Part shown: in pieces, positions 32,302 to 41,277 of the stretch | How positions within the stretch are numbered: the stretch's first letter is position 1 | How the letters are laid out: each line of letters starts with the position of its first letter | NCBI RefSeq assembly: GCF_031453615.1 | Contig: NZ_JAVIZT010000001.1 | Location: 2,046,001 to 2,110,000 of the forward strand | Reading direction: 5' to 3' | Source of the DNA: Microbacterium sp. SORGH_AS_0428 | Lineage (GTDB): Bacteria > Actinomycetota > Actinomycetes > Actinomycetales > Microbacteriaceae | DNA: 64,000 bases | The notes under the pieces: generated by a model | Databases searched by the model: none | Told to the model about the DNA's origin: nothing | Seen by the model: the letters and a program-made list of their open reading frames with translations, nothing else | Program-made: the position numbers and the translations under genes

Positions 32302-33063
32302 CTAACGACGACGACGCGAACGCACGACGCCGAAGCGCACCAGAAGGGCGAACAGCGCGCCCCAGACGACCACGTTGAGAACGACGGCCCAGAGCGGGTC
32401 GGAGCCGCCGGCGACGAGCGCCCCGCCCGTCGCCGGCCAGCGCACGAGGGCCGCGTAGCCGTACATGGGCGTCCACTTGGCGATGTCGAGCATGACGCCG
32501 CTCAGGGGAACGAACACGTTGCCGAAGAAGCCGAAGAAGGTGATCGAGATCGACGCGAGGGCCGCGGCCGAGTCCGAGTTGAACGCGAGACCGACGCCCA
32601 GGCCGAACAGGCCGTAGACCAGGCCGAGGACCAGGGTGATGGCCGCGGACGCGAACCAGCGCCACACGTCGTCGGCGGCGGCTCCCGTCACGTACCCCGC
32701 GATGTAGACGATGAGCACCGACAGTGCGGCGAACGACATCGCCGACAGCACCTTCGTCAGCGCGTATCCGGCAGTCGAGAGCGGCGTGAGGGCGAGCTGG
32801 CGTCCCCACCCCTGACCGACCTCGGATGCGGCGAGCGAGCACAGCGAGCTCATCGCCGTCGCGGTGCCGTAGGCGCCCATCGAGACCATGACGTAGAACG
32901 AGGCGTTCGCGTGACCGACGCTCTGCGAGGCGTAGTCCATGCTGGCCCCGAACAGCAGGTACATCGCGAACGGCATGGCCAGCGTGAAGGCCAGCGTGTA
33001 CGGGTTCCGCAGCTGGCGCAGACCCTCGATGCGGTACATCGCGGGCGAGACGAGCGTGCTCAT
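32302..33063 (-). CDS. ABC-2 type transporter permease
   Basis: 253 residues with six transmembrane helices and the typical sequence of drug/lipid exporters linked to two-component systems (YRIEGLRQLRNPYTLAFTLA; ALTPLSTAGYALTKVLSAMS; FFGNVFVPLSGVMLDIAKWT). It overlaps the upstream ATPase gene by 4 bp and precedes the kinase by 9 bp. The pair likely exports an antimicrobial or lipid-like compound or detoxifies the membrane. Confidence 0.9.
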   Translation of the reverse strand: MSTLVSPAMYRIEGLRQLRNPYTLAFTLAMPFAMYLLFGASMDYASQSVGHANASFYVMVSMGAYGTATAMSSLCSLAASEVGQGWGRQLALTPLSTAGYALTKVLSAMSFAALSVLIVYIAGYVTGAAADDVWRWFASAAITLVLGLVYGLFGLGVGLAFNSDSAAALASISITFFGFFGNVFVPLSGVMLDIAKWTPMYGYAALVRWPATGGALVAGGSDPLWAVVLNVVVWGALFALLVRFGVVRSRRRR

Positions 33064-34013
33064 GAGGGCTCCTCGGTGAGTCGGGTGAAAGCGGATTCCA
33101 GGGTCGGTGCGGTGATCTCGAGGTCGCTGGCGCCGGCGGCGAGCAGACGCGCAGCGAGAGCGTCGGATGCGGCGGTGCGCACCGTGAGCCGAGACGCGTC
33201 CACCGACACCTCTGCGGCGGACTCGTCGCCCACCAGCTCTGCGGCGAAGGCCGTGGCGAGCGCCTCGTCGGCGAGCGTCGCCGAGACGAGGCGGCCTCCG
33301 AGCGAGGCGCGCAGGTGCGCGGTGGCGGCGTCGGCGACGATGCGGCCGCGGGTCATCACGACGGTGCGCCGGGCGAACTGCTCGGCCTCCTCGAGGTAGT
33401 GCGTGGCGAAGATGATCGTGCGTCCCGCATCCGCGTCGGCCCGCATCGCCTGCCAGAACCGGCGGCGTGCCGTGACATCCATACCAGCGGTGGGCTCGTC
33501 CAGCACCAGGACGTCGGGGTCGGGCAGGAGCGCGAGCGCGAACTTCACCCGCTGCTTCTCGCCGCCCGAGCACTTGCCCACCCGCCGGCGGGCGATCTCG
33601 GTGAGATCGGCGCGCTCCATCACCTCTGCGACGCGGGAGCCGGCGCCGTACAGGTCCGCGATGACCGTGACCGTCTCCCGCACGGTGAGATCCGACAGCA
33701 GGCCGCCGGTCTGCAGCACCGCGGCGAGCCGGCCGGCCGCCACCGCGCGGTGCGGGTGCGCGCCGAAGACGAGCGCGCTGCCCTCATCCGGTTCCGCGAG
33801 TCCCAGCAGCACGTCGATCGTCGTGGTCTTGCCCGCCCCGTTCGGGCCGAGCAGCGCCACGATCTCGCCGCGCTCGATGCGCAGGTCGATGCCGTCGACG
33901 GCGGTGAAGCGCTGACCGGCGCGGCCGAAGCGGCGCACGAGGCCGCGCAGCTCGACGGCCGCCGCATCCGGGGCGAGGGGGATCTCGGGTATCTGCACGC
34001 GCGGTTCGCTCAT
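33060..34013 (-). CDS. ABC transporter ATP-binding protein (exporter)
   Basis: 317 residues from the ATG at 34013 (an upstream ATG at 34025 is less likely). Walker A is LLGPNGAGKTTTIDVLLG, the signature region is VGKCSGGEKQRVKFALALLP (Cys in place of the usual Leu before SGG), Walker B is VLVLDEPTAGMDV and the switch is IFATHYLEEAEQ. A C-terminal domain of about 90 residues follows, as in drug-export ATPases. It is the first gene of the four-gene operon. A perfect 24-bp palindrome lies 54 bp upstream of the start. Confidence 0.9.
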   Translation of the reverse strand: MSEPRVQIPEIPLAPDAAAVELRGLVRRFGRAGQRFTAVDGIDLRIERGEIVALLGPNGAGKTTTIDVLLGLAEPDEGSALVFGAHPHRAVAAGRLAAVLQTGGLLSDLTVRETVTVIADLYGAGSRVAEVMERADLTEIARRRVGKCSGGEKQRVKFALALLPDPDVLVLDEPTAGMDVTARRRFWQAMRADADAGRTIIFATHYLEEAEQFARRTVVMTRGRIVADAATAHLRASLGGRLVSATLADEALATAFAAELVGDESAAEVSVDASRLTVRTAASDALAARLLAAGASDLEITAPTLESAFTRLTEEPS

Positions 34014-34066
34014 GCCTTCAGCCAACCGTGCAGCCTCCCGCTGCGCCGGAGGCTTCTGTCACGTCC

Positions 34067-34090
34067 CGGGCATGACACGTGTCATGCCCG
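34067..34090. promoter_or_regulatory. 24-bp perfect palindrome upstream of the ABC/two-component operon
   Basis: The sequence is self-complementary with no spacer, centred on GACACGTGTC and extended outward by GCAT/ATGC and CGG/CCG. It is placed 54-77 bp upstream of the ATPase start, in the promoter zone. A response regulator dimer could bind here, and the operon encodes one. A short hairpin (AGCCTCC 34032-34038 with GGAGGCT 34048-34054) follows in the leader. Confidence 0.6.
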
Positions 34091-34142
34091 ATGGGACACG
34101 GGCGGGTGCTCTCCCGTTGGGTACCGCCTTCACCCTGCACGT

Positions 34143-34188
34143 TCGCCTGTCCCAGATCGATGCGCGGGGCTCGATCTGGGACAGGCGA
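34143..34188. terminator. 18-bp perfect hairpin downstream of purQ
   Basis: TCGCCTGTCCCAGATCGA (34143-34160) pairs perfectly with 34171-34188 across a 10-base loop. It begins 17 bp after the purQ stop on the minus strand. There is no clear T-tract, so it may act as a strong RNA 3' structure or as a factor-dependent terminator. Confidence 0.65.
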
Positions 34189-34205
34189 GCAGGGAAGGAG
34201 GCGGG

Positions 34206-34913
34206 TCAGGCGGCGGCGGAGACCACGGCCGCAATGGCCGAGCTGAAGAAGCCGAGACCGTCGACGCCGGAGCGCATGGCGGCGGACGTGTCGGGGCCGA
34301 AGCCCGGCTCGACGGCGTGCTCGGGATGCGGCATGAGTCCGACGACGTTGCCGCGTTCGTTGGTGAGCCCGGCGATGTCGTCGAGCGAGCCGTTGGGGTT
34401 GACGCCGACGTAGCGGAAGGCCACGAGACCCTCGCCCTCGACGCGCGCGAGCGTCTCGGCGTCGGCGATGTAGCCGCCGTCGGCGTTCTTCAGCGGGATG
34501 ACGATCTCCTGTCCCGCGCTGAAGTCGCTCGTCCAGGCGGTGTCGGCGTTCTCGACACGCAGACGCTGGTCGCGACGCACGAACTGCTGGTGCGCGTTGC
34601 GGATCAGTCCGCCCGGGAGCAGGTGCGCCTCGACGAGCATCTGGAAGCCGTTGCAGATGCCGAGGATCGGCATGCCGGCGGCGGCCGCATCCTTCACCTC
34701 GGACATGATCGGCGCGAGGGCCGCGATCGCCCCTGCGCGCAGATAGTCGCCGTAGCTGAACCCGCCGGGCAGCACCAGGGCGTCGACGCCCTGCAGGTCG
34801 TGATCGCCGTGCCAGAGCGCGACGGGCTCGGCTCCGGCGACGCGGATGGCGCGCTGCGCGTCGCGGTCGTCGAGCGAACCGGGGAAGGTGATGACCCCGA
34901 CGCGTACGCTCAT
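34206..34913 (-). CDS. purQ: phosphoribosylformylglycinamidine synthase subunit PurQ (glutaminase)
   Basis: 235 residues. It is a class I glutamine amidotransferase with the nucleophile elbow [21 protein letters not shown] (Cys) and the His-Glu pair in [27 protein letters not shown] opens the chain. It supplies ammonia to PurL for step 4 of purine synthesis. It overlaps purS by 4 bp (ATGA). purL is not in the window. Confidence 0.95.
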   Translation of the reverse strand: MSVRVGVITFPGSLDDRDAQRAIRVAGAEPVALWHGDHDLQGVDALVLPGGFSYGDYLRAGAIAALAPIMSEVKDAAAAGMPILGICNGFQMLVEAHLLPGGLIRNAHQQFVRRDQRLRVENADTAWTSDFSAGQEIVIPLKNADGGYIADAETLARVEGEGLVAFRYVGVNPNGSLDDIAGLTNERGNVVGLMPHPEHAVEPGFGPDTSAAMRSGVDGLGFFSSAIAAVVSAAA

Positions 34914-35158
34914 TCGACGACCTCGATGCCCACGACGTCCTCGATGACCGCATTGGAGAGCACGTCGTCGGCGATCTCGCGCACCTTCTCGAGCAGCGCC
35001 TCATCGACGGTGCCCTCGACGGTCAACTCGAACCGCTTCCCGATCCGGACGGAGCCGAAGTCCTCGACGCCGAGGCGGTGGAGGGCGTTCTGGACCGCCT
35101 TGCCCTGCGGGTCGAGCAGTTCGGCCTTGGGCATGACATCGACGACGATCGTGGGCAT
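34910..35158 (-). CDS. purS: phosphoribosylformylglycinamidine synthase subunit PurS
   Basis: 82 residues, the normal size. Family sequence includes [40 protein letters not shown] and the C-terminal [15 protein letters not shown]. PurS is the small structural subunit that links PurQ to PurL. A GGAG site precedes the ATG. It starts the minus-strand purSQ operon, divergent from the cellobiose operon. Confidence 0.95.
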   Translation of the reverse strand: MPTIVVDVMPKAELLDPQGKAVQNALHRLGVEDFGSVRIGKRFELTVEGTVDEALLEKVREIADDVLSNAVIEDVVGIEVVE

Positions 35159-35256
35159 AACGGCTCCGAGGGTGCGCGGGAGAGGGTCTGCTCCCAGTCT
35201 AGAGGCGGGCGGGAGAACCGCGGTGCCGGCGCGTTATCGAACCGTTACTCGAACGC

Positions 35257-35325
35257 TGGGAGCGCTCTCTTGACCTCTCGGGAGCGCTCCCATACTGTGA
35301 GTCGCGTCCGATGAGAGCGCTCCCA
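35257..35325 (+). promoter_or_regulatory. three CebR-type operators and promoter of the cellobiose operon
   Basis: Three 14-bp palindromes match TGGGAGCGCTCCCA: TGGGAGCGCTCTCT (35257-35270), CGGGAGCGCTCCCA (35279-35292) and TGAGAGCGCTCCCA (35312-35325). Centre-to-centre spacings are 22 and 33 bp. A promoter TTGACC (35270-35275) - 17 bp - TACTGT (35293-35298) brackets the middle site, so a bound repressor would exclude RNA polymerase. The motif is identical in type to the site bound by CebR/CelR of Streptomyces and Thermobifida. Confidence 0.88.
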
Positions 35326-35383
35326 GTCCTGGGGACAGCGGAGAGCTTTCTGGCACCGAACCGCATCCACAAAGGAGTGTCCC

Positions 35384-36655
35384 GTGAAATCACGCGCCCT
35401 GCGACCGCTCGGCCTCGCCGCCGGCATCGCAACCGCAGCCATCGTCCTCGCCGGTTGTTCGACCGGTGGCGGAGAGCAGTCCGACCCGAACGCGCCGGTC
35501 ACGCTCACCATCGCCACCTTCAACGACTTCGGCTACACCGATGCACTCCTGCAGGAGTACATGGACGAGAACCCGAACGTGAAGATCGTCCACAACAAGG
35601 CCGCGACGTCCAACGACGCCCGTGCCAACTACTTCCAGAAGCTCGGCAAGACCGGCCTCGCCGACATCGAGGCAATCGAGGTCGACTGGCTCCCCGAGGT
35701 CATGAAGTACTCCGACATGCTCGCCCCGGTCCCCACCGACCTGACCGACCGCTGGCTGGACTGGAAGGTCAAGGCGGCCACCGACGCCGACGGCAACCTC
35801 ATCGGCTACGGCACCGACATCGGCCCCGAGGCCGTTTGCTACCGCTCCGACCTGTTCCAGGCCGCCGGTCTTCCGACCGACCGCGCCGAGGTCGGCAAGC
35901 TCTTCGACGGCGACTGGGCCAACTACTTCAAGGTCGGCGACCAGTACGTCGCAGCGACCGGCAAGGCCTTCTTCGACTCGGCCGGCGGCACCTACCAGGG
36001 CATGATCAACCAGGTCGAGGCGGCCTACGAGAACCCCTCGGACGGCAAGATCACCGCCACGACGAACCCCGAGGTCAAGGACATCTACGACCAGGTGACC
36101 GCGGCCAGCGCCACGCAGTCGGCGCACTTCAGCCAGTGGTCGGACGACTGGTTCGCGGGTCTGAGCAACGGCGACTTCGCCACGATGCTCTGCCCCGGCT
36201 GGATGCTCGGTGTCATCTCCGGCAACGCGAAGGACGTCACCGGCTGGGACGTCGCACCGATGTTCCCCAACGGCGGCGGCAACTGGGGCGGTTCGTACCT
36301 GACCATCCCCGCCAACGGCAAGAACGTCGCGGCCGCGCAGAAGCTGGCCGACTGGCTGACCGACGCCAAGACCCAGGTCAAGGCGTTCGAGAACGCCGGC
36401 ACCTTCCCGAGCCAGAACGACGCGCTCACCGACGCCACGCTGCTGGACTCGACCAACGAGTACTTCAACAACGCTCCGGTCGGCCAGATCTTCTCCGAGC
36501 GGGCCAAGGCCGTGACGGTCAGCCCCTTCAAGGGCGAGTTCTACTTCCAGGTCAACGACGCGATGCAGAAGGCGCTCACGCGCGTCGAGGACGGTACGCA
36601 GGACGCGAAGGCTTCGTGGGACCAGTGGGTCTCTGAGGTCGAGGCCATCAAGTAA
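35384..36655 (+). CDS. cebE: cellobiose/cello-oligosaccharide ABC transporter substrate-binding lipoprotein
   Basis: 423 residues. The signal peptide ends in a lipobox (VLAGCSTG, Cys25), followed by a family-1 extracellular sugar-binding fold: VTLTIATFNDFGYTDALLQE, LIGYGTDIGPEAVCYRSDLF and FATMLCPGWMLGVISG. AAAGGAG lies just before the ATG. It is the first gene of a cluster with two permeases, a GH1 beta-glucosidase and a LacI regulator, all behind CebR-type operators, so cello-oligosaccharides are the likely ligand. No ATPase gene is present; a shared MsiK-type ATPase elsewhere is expected. Confidence 0.87.
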   Translation: MKSRALRPLGLAAGIATAAIVLAGCSTGGGEQSDPNAPVTLTIATFNDFGYTDALLQEYMDENPNVKIVHNKAATSNDARANYFQKLGKTGLADIEAIEVDWLPEVMKYSDMLAPVPTDLTDRWLDWKVKAATDADGNLIGYGTDIGPEAVCYRSDLFQAAGLPTDRAEVGKLFDGDWANYFKVGDQYVAATGKAFFDSAGGTYQGMINQVEAAYENPSDGKITATTNPEVKDIYDQVTAASATQSAHFSQWSDDWFAGLSNGDFATMLCPGWMLGVISGNAKDVTGWDVAPMFPNGGGNWGGSYLTIPANGKNVAAAQKLADWLTDAKTQVKAFENAGTFPSQNDALTDATLLDSTNEYFNNAPVGQIFSERAKAVTVSPFKGEFYFQVNDAMQKALTRVEDGTQDAKASWDQWVSEVEAIK

Positions 36656-36662
36656 TCCCGCA

Positions 36663-36704
36663 GTGAGAGGGGCCCGCAGGGCCGACCCTGCGGGCCCCTC
36701 TCAC
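36663..36704 (+). terminator. 19-bp perfect intercistronic hairpin after cebE
   Basis: Positions 36663-36681 pair perfectly with 36686-36704 around a 4-base CCGA loop, 7 bp after the cebE stop. There is no T-tract. Such structures between binding-protein and permease genes usually stabilise the upstream message or partially terminate transcription, so that binding protein is made in excess. Confidence 0.85.
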
Positions 36705-36727
36705 GCTCAACGAAACGAAGGAACGAC

Positions 36728-37780
36728 GTGAGCGCCTCGTCCACGACGGCCAGATCCCCCAAGCGCATCGGCTTCGGTGGCAAGAGCCTCAGCTCCTGGG
36801 ACCTCAAGCTGTCCCCCTATCTGTACATCTCCCCCTTCTTCATCCTGTTCCTGATCGTCGGGCTCTTCCCGATCGCCTACACGGCGTACATCTCTTTCCA
36901 GGACTGGGACCTCGTGCGCGGCACGGGCACGTTCGTCGGCTTCGACCAGTACGCGACGGTCATCAACGACCCGAAGTTCTGGACGGCGCTGCGCAACTCG
37001 TTCTCGATCTTCCTGCTCTCCACCGTCCCGCAGCTGATCCTCGCTGTCTTCATCGCGGTGCTGCTGGATCAGAACATCCGCGCCAAGACCTTCTGGCGCA
37101 TGGGCGTTCTGCTGCCTTACGTCATGGCACCCGTCGCCGTGGCGCTCATCTTCTCCAACATGTTCGGCGACCAGTACGGTCTCGTGAACTCGATCCTCAC
37201 CGACCTCGGCATCCCTGCCATCAAGTGGCACTCGGATGCGTTCGCCAGCCACATCGCGATCGCCACGATGGTCAACTTCCGCTGGACCGGGTACAACACC
37301 CTCATCCTGCTCGCGGCCATGCAGGCCATCCCGCGCGACTTCTACGAGGCGGCGACGGTCGACGGCGCCGGCAAGGTCCGCCAGTTCTTCTCCATCACGC
37401 TGCCGAGCCTCAAGCCCACCCTGATCTTCGTCATCATCACCTCGACGATCGGTGGCCTGCAGATCTTCGACGAGCCGCGCATGTACGACCAGACCGGAAC
37501 CGGCGGCGCCGACAACCAGTGGCTCACCATCACCCTGTGGCTCTACGACCTCGGCTGGGGCCAGTGGAACTTCGGTCGCGCCGCCGCCCTCGCGTGGATC
37601 CTGTTCCTCATCATCCTCGCGATCGGCGCGATCAACCTCTTCGTCACCCGCGGGCTCGTGCGTGACGAAGGTAAGAAGTCCGACATGAGCCGAGCCCAGA
37701 TGCGCGCCGCCCGACGCGCCGCCAAGGAAGCGGTCGAAGCGTCCCGCACCGCGTCCCAGAAGACGGAGGTCCTCCGATGA
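36728..37780 (+). CDS. cebF: sugar ABC transporter permease
   Basis: 350 residues from a GTG at 36728. Six transmembrane helices (YLYISPFFILFLIVGLFPIA as first) and the cytoplasmic EAA loop DFYEAATVDGAGKVRQFFSI are typical of MalF-like permeases. A charged C-terminal tail of about 45 residues (RAQMRAARRAAKEAVEA) extends beyond the last helix. It pairs with the overlapping cebG product. Confidence 0.9.
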   Translation: MSASSTTARSPKRIGFGGKSLSSWDLKLSPYLYISPFFILFLIVGLFPIAYTAYISFQDWDLVRGTGTFVGFDQYATVINDPKFWTALRNSFSIFLLSTVPQLILAVFIAVLLDQNIRAKTFWRMGVLLPYVMAPVAVALIFSNMFGDQYGLVNSILTDLGIPAIKWHSDAFASHIAIATMVNFRWTGYNTLILLAAMQAIPRDFYEAATVDGAGKVRQFFSITLPSLKPTLIFVIITSTIGGLQIFDEPRMYDQTGTGGADNQWLTITLWLYDLGWGQWNFGRAAALAWILFLIILAIGAINLFVTRGLVRDEGKKSDMSRAQMRAARRAAKEAVEASRTASQKTEVLR

Positions 37781-38688
37781 CCACTCTGCAGAACCCGCCC
37801 GTCGCGGCGGAGGAAGCGCTGCTGGAGCCCGGCCGCAAGCCGGTGCGCAGGCGCCGCCCCGTGCGCGGGTCGCGTCCGGGCTGGTTCGTGTACGCCGCCC
37901 TCGGCGTCGTGCTGCTCAGCGCGGCGTTCCCCTTCTACTGGTCGCTGCTCATCGGCTCCGGCGATTCGTACACCATCCGCGACCCCAACATGTCGTGGAT
38001 CCCCGGCGGCAACTTCCTCGCCAACGCCGCGAAGGTCATCAACGACCCGGCCGTCAACTTCTGGCCGGCGCTGTGGAACTCGATCTTCAGCTCGGCGCTC
38101 ATCGCCGCATCCGTCGTGTTCTTCTCGACGCTGGCCGGATGGGCCTTCGCGAAGCTGAAGTTCCGCGGCTCGAGCTGGCTGCTCGTGTTCGTCATCGCCA
38201 CGATGGCCGTGCCGACCCAGCTCGGCGTCGTGCCGCTGTACCTCCTGTTCAGCGAGATCGGATGGACGGGTCAGATCGGCGCGATCATCATCCCCGCCCT
38301 GGTCAGCGCCTTCGGCGTGTTCTGGATGACGCAGTACATCCGCCAGGCTGTGCCGGACGAGCTGATCGAGGCCGCCCGCGTCGACGGGGCGAGCTCGTTC
38401 CGCACCTTCCTCACGGTGGGTGTGCCCGCCGCGCGGCCCGCGGCGGCGATGCTGGCCCTGTTCACGTTCGTGACGGCATGGAACAACTTCTTCTGGCCGT
38501 TCATCGTGCTCGACCGGCAGAACCCGACCCTTCCGGTCGCGCTCTCGCTGCTGCAGTCCAACTACTTCGTCGACTACTCGATCGTCCTCGCGGGCGTGCT
38601 GCTGTCGACGATCCCGCTCCTGGTCCTCTTCGTCTTCGCCGGCAAGCAGCTGGTGAGCGGAATCATGCAAGGCGCCGTCAAGGGCTGA
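37777..38688 (+). CDS. cebG: sugar ABC transporter permease
   Basis: 303 residues, overlapping cebF by 4 bp. It is a MalG-like permease with six helices; the EAA loop is DELIEAARVDGASSFRTFLT and the end is AGKQLVSGIMQGAVKG. It forms the channel with CebF. It is followed after 26 bp by the beta-glucosidase gene. Confidence 0.9.
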   Translation: MTTLQNPPVAAEEALLEPGRKPVRRRRPVRGSRPGWFVYAALGVVLLSAAFPFYWSLLIGSGDSYTIRDPNMSWIPGGNFLANAAKVINDPAVNFWPALWNSIFSSALIAASVVFFSTLAGWAFAKLKFRGSSWLLVFVIATMAVPTQLGVVPLYLLFSEIGWTGQIGAIIIPALVSAFGVFWMTQYIRQAVPDELIEAARVDGASSFRTFLTVGVPAARPAAAMLALFTFVTAWNNFFWPFIVLDRQNPTLPVALSLLQSNYFVDYSIVLAGVLLSTIPLLVLFVFAGKQLVSGIMQGAVKG

Positions 38689-38714
38689 GGCCCGGGCGCG
38701 AGAAAGGTACATCG

Positions 38715-40187
38715 ATGAGCGACGCTCTGCGCGCGTTCCCGCGGAACTTCCTGTTCGGAGCGGCCACCGCGGCCTTCCAGATCGAGGGCGCAGCCTTCGA
38801 GGACGGGCGGACCGCATCCATCTGGGACGCGTTCTGCCGCGAGCCCGGTGCCGTCATCAACGGCGACAACGGTGACGTGGCATGCGATCACTATCACCGC
38901 TACGGCGACGACGTCGCGCTGATGAAGGGCCTGGGGCTCGACACCTACCGGTTCTCGGTGTCGTGGTCGCGCGTGCGCCCGGACGCCGGCCCGCTCAATC
39001 AGAAGGGGCTGGACTTCTACAAGCGCCTGGTCGACGAGCTGCGCGACGCCGACATCCTGCCGTGGCTGACGCTCTACCACTGGGACATGCCGCAGGCGCT
39101 CCAGGAGCGCGGTGGGTGGACGGTGCGGGAGTCGAGCGATCTGTTCACGGAGTACGCGCTGGACGTGTACGACGCGCTGGGAGACAGGGTCGACATCTGG
39201 ACCACCCTCAACGAGCCGTGGTGCTCGTCGTTCCTCAGCTACACCGCCGGCATCCACGCCCCCGGCCACTACTCCGTCGCCGAGGGGATGCTGGCCTCGC
39301 ACCACCTCCTGCTCGGTCACGGACAGGTCGTGCGGGAGCTCCGGGGCCGCGACGCGGGCAAGAACCTCGGGATCACGCTGAACCTCACCGTTCCCGACCC
39401 GGTGGACCCGCAGAACGAGGGCGACCGGGACGCGGCGCGCCGTATCGACGGCCAGTTCAACCGCTGGTTCCTCGACCCCATCTTCCGCGCTGCGTACCCG
39501 CAGGACGTGGTCGACGACATCCGCGTGGTCGACCCGGCGGCGGTCGAGACGTGGCAGGCGGCCATCCGTCCGGGCGACCTCGAGCTCATCGCGCAGCCCA
39601 TCGACAGCCTGGGCGTGAACTACTACCACGGCGAGTTCGTGGGCGCCGAGCCCGACCCGAACCCGCCGCTTCCCGGCGAGGCGCCCACCGATCGCCCCGG
39701 CCGTTCGCCGTTCCCGGCGGCGGAGGGGATCTACTGGCACGATCGCGGCCTGCCGCGCACCTCGATGAACTGGGAGGTGCAGCCGGAGGGTCTGACCAGG
39801 CTCCTCCGCCGCGTCTCGGACGAGTATGCCGCCTCGGCGGGCACCGTGCTCTACGTCACCGAGAACGGTGCGGCCTACGACGACGAGCTCGTCGTCGAGG
39901 ACGGCGCCGCCCGGGTGAAGGATGCGGAGCGCACCGCGTTCCTGCGCGCGCACCTGTCGGCGGTGCTGGATGCGGCCGACGCGGGCGTCGACGTGCGCGG
40001 CTACTTCTATTGGTCCCTGCTCGACAACTTCGAGTGGGCCTGGGGCTACGAGAAGCGGTTCGGAATCGTCCACGTCGACTACGACACCCAGGTGCGTACC
40101 TTGAAGGACAGCGCTCTGGAGTATCGTCGGGTGATCGCCGCCCGTGCGATCGATAACGCGCCCGAGGGCGCCGTCCTGCAGAGGTAG
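38715..40187 (+). CDS. bglC: beta-glucosidase, glycoside hydrolase family 1
   Basis: 490 residues, the usual GH1 length. The acid/base Glu167 is in WTTLNEPWCS and the nucleophile Glu383 in LYVTENGAAYDD. The N-terminal GH1 signature is FLFGAATAAFQIEGAAFEDG and the C-terminal sugar-binding loop is LLDNFEWAWGYEKRFGIVHV. No signal peptide, so it hydrolyses imported cellobiose in the cytoplasm. AGAAAGG precedes the ATG. Confidence 0.93.
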   Translation: MSDALRAFPRNFLFGAATAAFQIEGAAFEDGRTASIWDAFCREPGAVINGDNGDVACDHYHRYGDDVALMKGLGLDTYRFSVSWSRVRPDAGPLNQKGLDFYKRLVDELRDADILPWLTLYHWDMPQALQERGGWTVRESSDLFTEYALDVYDALGDRVDIWTTLNEPWCSSFLSYTAGIHAPGHYSVAEGMLASHHLLLGHGQVVRELRGRDAGKNLGITLNLTVPDPVDPQNEGDRDAARRIDGQFNRWFLDPIFRAAYPQDVVDDIRVVDPAAVETWQAAIRPGDLELIAQPIDSLGVNYYHGEFVGAEPDPNPPLPGEAPTDRPGRSPFPAAEGIYWHDRGLPRTSMNWEVQPEGLTRLLRRVSDEYAASAGTVLYVTENGAAYDDELVVEDGAARVKDAERTAFLRAHLSAVLDAADAGVDVRGYFYWSLLDNFEWAWGYEKRFGIVHVDYDTQVRTLKDSALEYRRVIAARAIDNAPEGAVLQR

Positions 40188-40193
40188 AGAACC

Positions 40194-41207
40194 GTGACCA
40201 GCGACCCTCGTCGTGCCACCGCCACCATCGAGGACGTCGCCGCGATGGCCGGGGTCTCCCGGTCCACGGTCTCCAGAGTCGTCAACGGCGCCACCGCAGT
40301 GAGTCCCGCTGCGGTGGCCGCCGTCGAACTGGCCATCAGCGAGCTGAACTACGTACCCAACCGGGCCGCCCGCTCGCTGGCGAGCCGCGCGACGATGGCG
40401 ATCGCGTTGATCGTGCCGGAAGACACGAACAGGTTCTTCGGCGACCCGTTCTTCGCGTCGATCGTGTCGGGCATCAACGCCCGGCTCAGCAGGTCGGACT
40501 ACGTGCTGAACCTCATCATCGCGAGCAACGATCCGCGGGACAAGACGGCGGCGTATCTGCGCAGCGGCGCCGTCGACGGCGCCATCGTCGTCTCGCACCA
40601 CACGACCGACACCTTCGTCGACCGGATCGCCGCGGCGGTGCCCGTCGTCTACGGCGGCCGGCCTGCACACGGCCGCGCCGGCGCCTACTTCGTCGACATC
40701 GACAACGTCGAGGGCGGCCGTACGGCGACCCGACACCTCGTCGAGGCGGGCCGTACCCGCATCGGCACGATCTCGGGCCCCGTCGACATGCCCGCGGGAA
40801 TCGACCGTCTCACCGGCTACCGCGAGGTGCTCCAGGATGCGGGGCTGCAGGTCGGCCCGATCGAGGACGGCGGCTTCAGCTCCGCCGGCGGCTATGCGGC
40901 GATGGAACGCATCCTCGCCTCCGGTGCCGACATCGACGCCCTGTTCATCGCGAGCGACCTGATGGCGCGCGGCGCGCTGGCGGCGCTGGAGCGCACGGGC
41001 CTGCGGGTGCCGGACGACATCGCCATCGTCGGCTTCGACGACTCGCCCGTCGCGACCGCTGTGACTCCCGCACTGACGACCGTCCGCCAGCCCTCGCAGC
41101 TGCAGGGCGAGCAGATGGTCGACGTGCTGCTGGCGCTGCTCGCGGGCCAGGAGCCCTCGCACGCCACGATCCTGTCGTCCGAGCTGATCCGGCGCGAGTC
41201 GGCCTGA
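40194..41207 (+). CDS. cebR: LacI-family repressor of the cellobiose operon
   Basis: 337 residues from a GTG at 40194, with GAGG upstream and only 6 bp after bglC. The helix-turn-helix is TIEDVAAMAGVSRSTVSRVV followed by the hinge NYVPNRAARSLASRAT. The periplasmic-binding-like sensor domain includes VDIDNVEGGRTATRHLVEAG and IVGFDDSPVATAVTPALTTV. It should bind the three 14-bp operators at 35257-35325 and release on cellobiose. Being last in its own operon gives negative autoregulation. Confidence 0.9.
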   Translation: MTSDPRRATATIEDVAAMAGVSRSTVSRVVNGATAVSPAAVAAVELAISELNYVPNRAARSLASRATMAIALIVPEDTNRFFGDPFFASIVSGINARLSRSDYVLNLIIASNDPRDKTAAYLRSGAVDGAIVVSHHTTDTFVDRIAAAVPVVYGGRPAHGRAGAYFVDIDNVEGGRTATRHLVEAGRTRIGTISGPVDMPAGIDRLTGYREVLQDAGLQVGPIEDGGFSSAGGYAAMERILASGADIDALFIASDLMARGALAALERTGLRVPDDIAIVGFDDSPVATAVTPALTTVRQPSQLQGEQMVDVLLALLAGQEPSHATILSSELIRRESA

Positions 41208-41211
41208 GTCG

Positions 41212-41236
41212 CCGCATCCGGGCGGACCGGATGCGG
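41212..41236 (+). terminator. hairpin formed by inverted octamers after cebR
   Basis: CCGCATCCG-GGCGGAC-CGGATGCGG starts 4 bp after the cebR stop. Its two arms are inverted copies of the octamer that recurs throughout the window. It may end the cellobiose operon. No T-tract. Confidence 0.55.
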
Positions 41237-41277
41237 GGCGCCGCGCACGGGACGACCCCGCCCGCGACGCCCGCGCA

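Noticed and set aside
34910..35158. purS as a spurious short frame
   Set aside because: The 82-residue product matches PurS throughout and overlaps purQ by 4 bp.
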